Assembly (NCBI RefSeq): GCF_921293095.1
Contig: NC_060259.1
Location: forward strand, 46,295,812-46,359,811
DNA: 64,000 nt
Direction: 5' to 3'
Source of the DNA: Ischnura elegans
Taxonomy: Eukaryota > Arthropoda > Insecta > Odonata > Coenagrionidae
The translations under genes and the position numbers were made by a program. The notes beneath the pieces were generated by a model. The model did no database searches and had not been told where the DNA came from. It saw nothing but the letters and a program-made list of their open reading frames with translations. Every line of letters starts with the position of its first letter. Position 1 is the stretch's first letter. Shown here in pieces: positions 62,000-64,000 of this stretch.

Positions 62000-62820
62000 C
62001 TTGCTGAATGGACTGGAGGGATGCGTTTGTGACTGTTGGGGAACGAAGCGGCTACAGTTTTGGTCTTGTGGACCAGGCGCTGGAATGAAAGTTTGCATTT
62101 CCATCAGAATGGGATTCCAATGGAGTGAGCGCGGTGCGTTGACTAGAATGGCGTCCCCAGCGAGTCGCCTCAGACGAATATCCTTTGGGCTTATATCGAG
62201 GGTTAAAAGGGCAGAGGGCATCGATCTAATGCTTCCGCCCTCCCAATGCACACGCATATATATCCGGTCCGGGGAGAGAGAGAGAGAGGAGCCCATTCCG
62301 AGGAGAGCCCTTCAGATTTTTTGGCGAATTCAACACGGGTAAGTGGTTTTGTTTCCGAAGGAATGTGGGGAGCCCGAGCCCGACCGCCCCGACCCAAGTC
62401 GTCGGCCGCCGCCGCGTGCTTTCATAAGGAGTGCGGCCCGCCCGCTTTTATGGCGGCCCGCCCACTCCGCGCGCCCCAAAAAAGGGCCTCTTTCCTCGCC
62501 GGAATTACTCCTCTGAAACCCCCATTCGACTTTTATGTATGCCAACAACCCTTGTAATGGCCGCTATAATGCAATGGCTCATCTCAACTCCGGCAGATTT
62601 GTCAATCTATGGCCCTCGCCGCGCGTTGGAATTTGCGAGGAATCCCCTACCCTTCTTCCCCTGGGACACCTCGCCCCCCCTCCCCAATCCCACTTCTTGT
62701 ATTTTTCAAATGGCCGGGATTGAGAGGAACACGGCTCCCTTGCTATTATTAAAAATAAAAAGAAGCCAGCCGTCCAATCCGGGATAACGTTATGTTTATC
62801 GGCCGCTCCGTTGAAGTGCG
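62000..62820. promoter_or_regulatory. GC/CpG-rich island without a recognised gene
   Basis: The core (62360-62480) is strongly GC-rich with GGCCGCCGCC-type words and TTTTATGGCGGCCCGCCC. (GA)n occupies 62273-62288. Overlapping frames up to 140 codons on the minus strand (61874-62296) and 118 on the plus (62431-62787) show no known domain. As with the other islands, the role is unknown. Confidence 0.33.
62273..62288. repeat. (GA)n microsatellite
   Basis: A short run of alternating G and A at the edge of the GC island; GAGA-factor-like words arise from it. Confidence 0.7.
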
Positions 62821-64000
62821 ATTACTCACAAATCGTCTGGCGTGAGAACGCGGCAGAATCTTCCGTCTTCGACGCTGGAACATAAAATATGAACCAATCG
62901 CCTCATTGGAAGATGTGAGGATACTAAAAATATCGAAGGGGAACCCTCTCCAAGGAAATAATGTTTAATGGATGTGAGGATACGGAGGAGTGTCCCTGGG
63001 GAATCGGATGAGGAGGTTTTGATAATATTCTCGGAAACAATGCATAGTCTGCCTACTTTCGCCTCCCATGTACTTCTGTCCAATGCCCTTAAACTCAATC
63101 GCGCTTCTACTTCTCAGAGTCTGCGCTCTCATGTTAAACTGCATTTGGAATACTTATTTGTAATATTAATGATTGATTACAAAACATTCTGTTGGGTATT
63201 TTATTGAAAAAATTATAATACCTTACATCTTCTTCTCTATCACCACGGTTTTCCTTTTTACTTTCTTTTTTTAATAATCGATCATGAAATTATATTTTCT
63301 GCTTCTAATTTCACTATATTTGATGCGTGATGTAAAATTTTTGTCGAATAAAACCTTCGTACGTATTAAGTGGCTGCAAGCAGTTGAAAAGGTTCTATAA
63401 ACTTAAATATATCCGATTCAAAACTTCGCTGAAAATTTTTATTGTATACATTATTATTTAGGTTACTCACGTCTGAATGACATATGCTGTATTATTTTCT
63501 GTTTTAAGATCTCTTTTTACGTTGATCAATGCATAATTTTACAACTTAACGATTGGAAACATAATGAAGAGCCACCAAGTATCGCCTTCCAGCGTTAAGT
63601 TGAAGTTAAGTCGTTGATTGAGCCCTGCAATATTTACATAAAACAACGAAACAAATCCCATTAAAATACCTCCGATATTAATAGCATTTACGTTCATTAG
63701 GCATGGTATTAGGAATAAAATAGCACATAATGGTGTGGGAAAAGCACTCTTTTGAACGATCACGTTGAGTAATTTACGTCTCAATAGTTCTTCGTTTGCC
63801 ATTGGTCAATAAAATTTCAGGTCAATAAAACTTCAGATACTTTGCGCTGTATTTTCTCCTACCTTTGCTTACCAACTCTAAAATAATCATTCTTGGAACG
63901 TCTTGAAGAGCCCGTGATATAAAACGATGTAAAAAACACTTTCTTTCCACAGTTTACGAAATTAATTTCTTGCTACTTATTTTTGTTTCATGCTGTACTT
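62820..64000. other. Non-coding stretch to the window end
   Basis: AT-rich. An 87-codon minus-strand frame (63539-63802) starts MANEELLRRKL and has two hydrophobic stretches that could be membrane segments, but it matches nothing I know, so it is not called as a gene. Confidence 0.35.

Noticed and set aside
61874..62342. Overlapping 140-codon (minus) and 115-codon (plus) frames at the 62 kb island
   Set aside because: Mutually exclusive antisense frames with no recognised domain; one starts in a SINE fragment and a (GA)n run.

Overview
The window is animal nuclear DNA, most likely from an arthropod and probably an insect. It is mostly AT-rich, with no operon-like gene packing, and has GC/CpG-rich islands set in long non-coding stretches. 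The only gene I can name is one exon of a RUNX (Runt-domain) transcription factor, on the minus strand at 12444-12897. It ends in a canonical GTGAGT splice donor inside the Runt domain, at the place where other RUNX genes also have an intron. The exon coding for the rest of the Runt domain was not found by eye in the 12.4 kb on its 3' side, so 1-12443 is read as first-intron sequence. The order, if any further genes exist to the right, cannot be told.

Layout. 1-3100: a mariner-like transposase relic, an unassigned 126-codon ORF and two copies of an old repeat. 4018-4267: a short hAT-type element. 5.3-8.9 kb: degenerate direct repeats interrupted by a small GC island. 12.4-13.95 kb: the RUNX first coding exon and its GC-rich upstream region. 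14-31 kb: mainly AT-rich DNA with short nonautonomous transposons (22.8, 26.8 and 28.6 kb), a LINE 3' end (25.8 kb) and diverged direct repeats (18.3 and 19.1 kb). 31.1-38 kb: two further GC islands, a tRNA-derived SINE, a TTAA-flanked element, a hAT-type element and a second LINE 3' end. 38-48 kb: mostly featureless, with a GC-rich dispersed-repeat candidate at 44.8 kb. 47.9-49.1 kb: a clean TTAA-flanked inverted-repeat element beside another GC island. 51.4 kb: a second tRNA-derived SINE. 59.5-60.7 kb: Penelope-like element remains. 61.3-62.8 kb: SINE fragments and a last GC island.

The mobile DNA is diverse (mariner, LINE, Penelope-like, at least two tRNA-derived SINE types, TTAA-target and 8-bp-target short elements) and old: every coding remnant carries stops or frameshifts. 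This suits a moderately large insect genome, but I cannot assign an order. No rRNA, functional tRNA, CRISPR array or prokaryotic gene was seen. No undescribed multi-gene system is visible. The most unusual points are the series of ORF-poor GC islands around a RUNX first exon, a 47.9 kb inverted-repeat element family, and a Penelope-like relic with matching tail copies elsewhere in the window.
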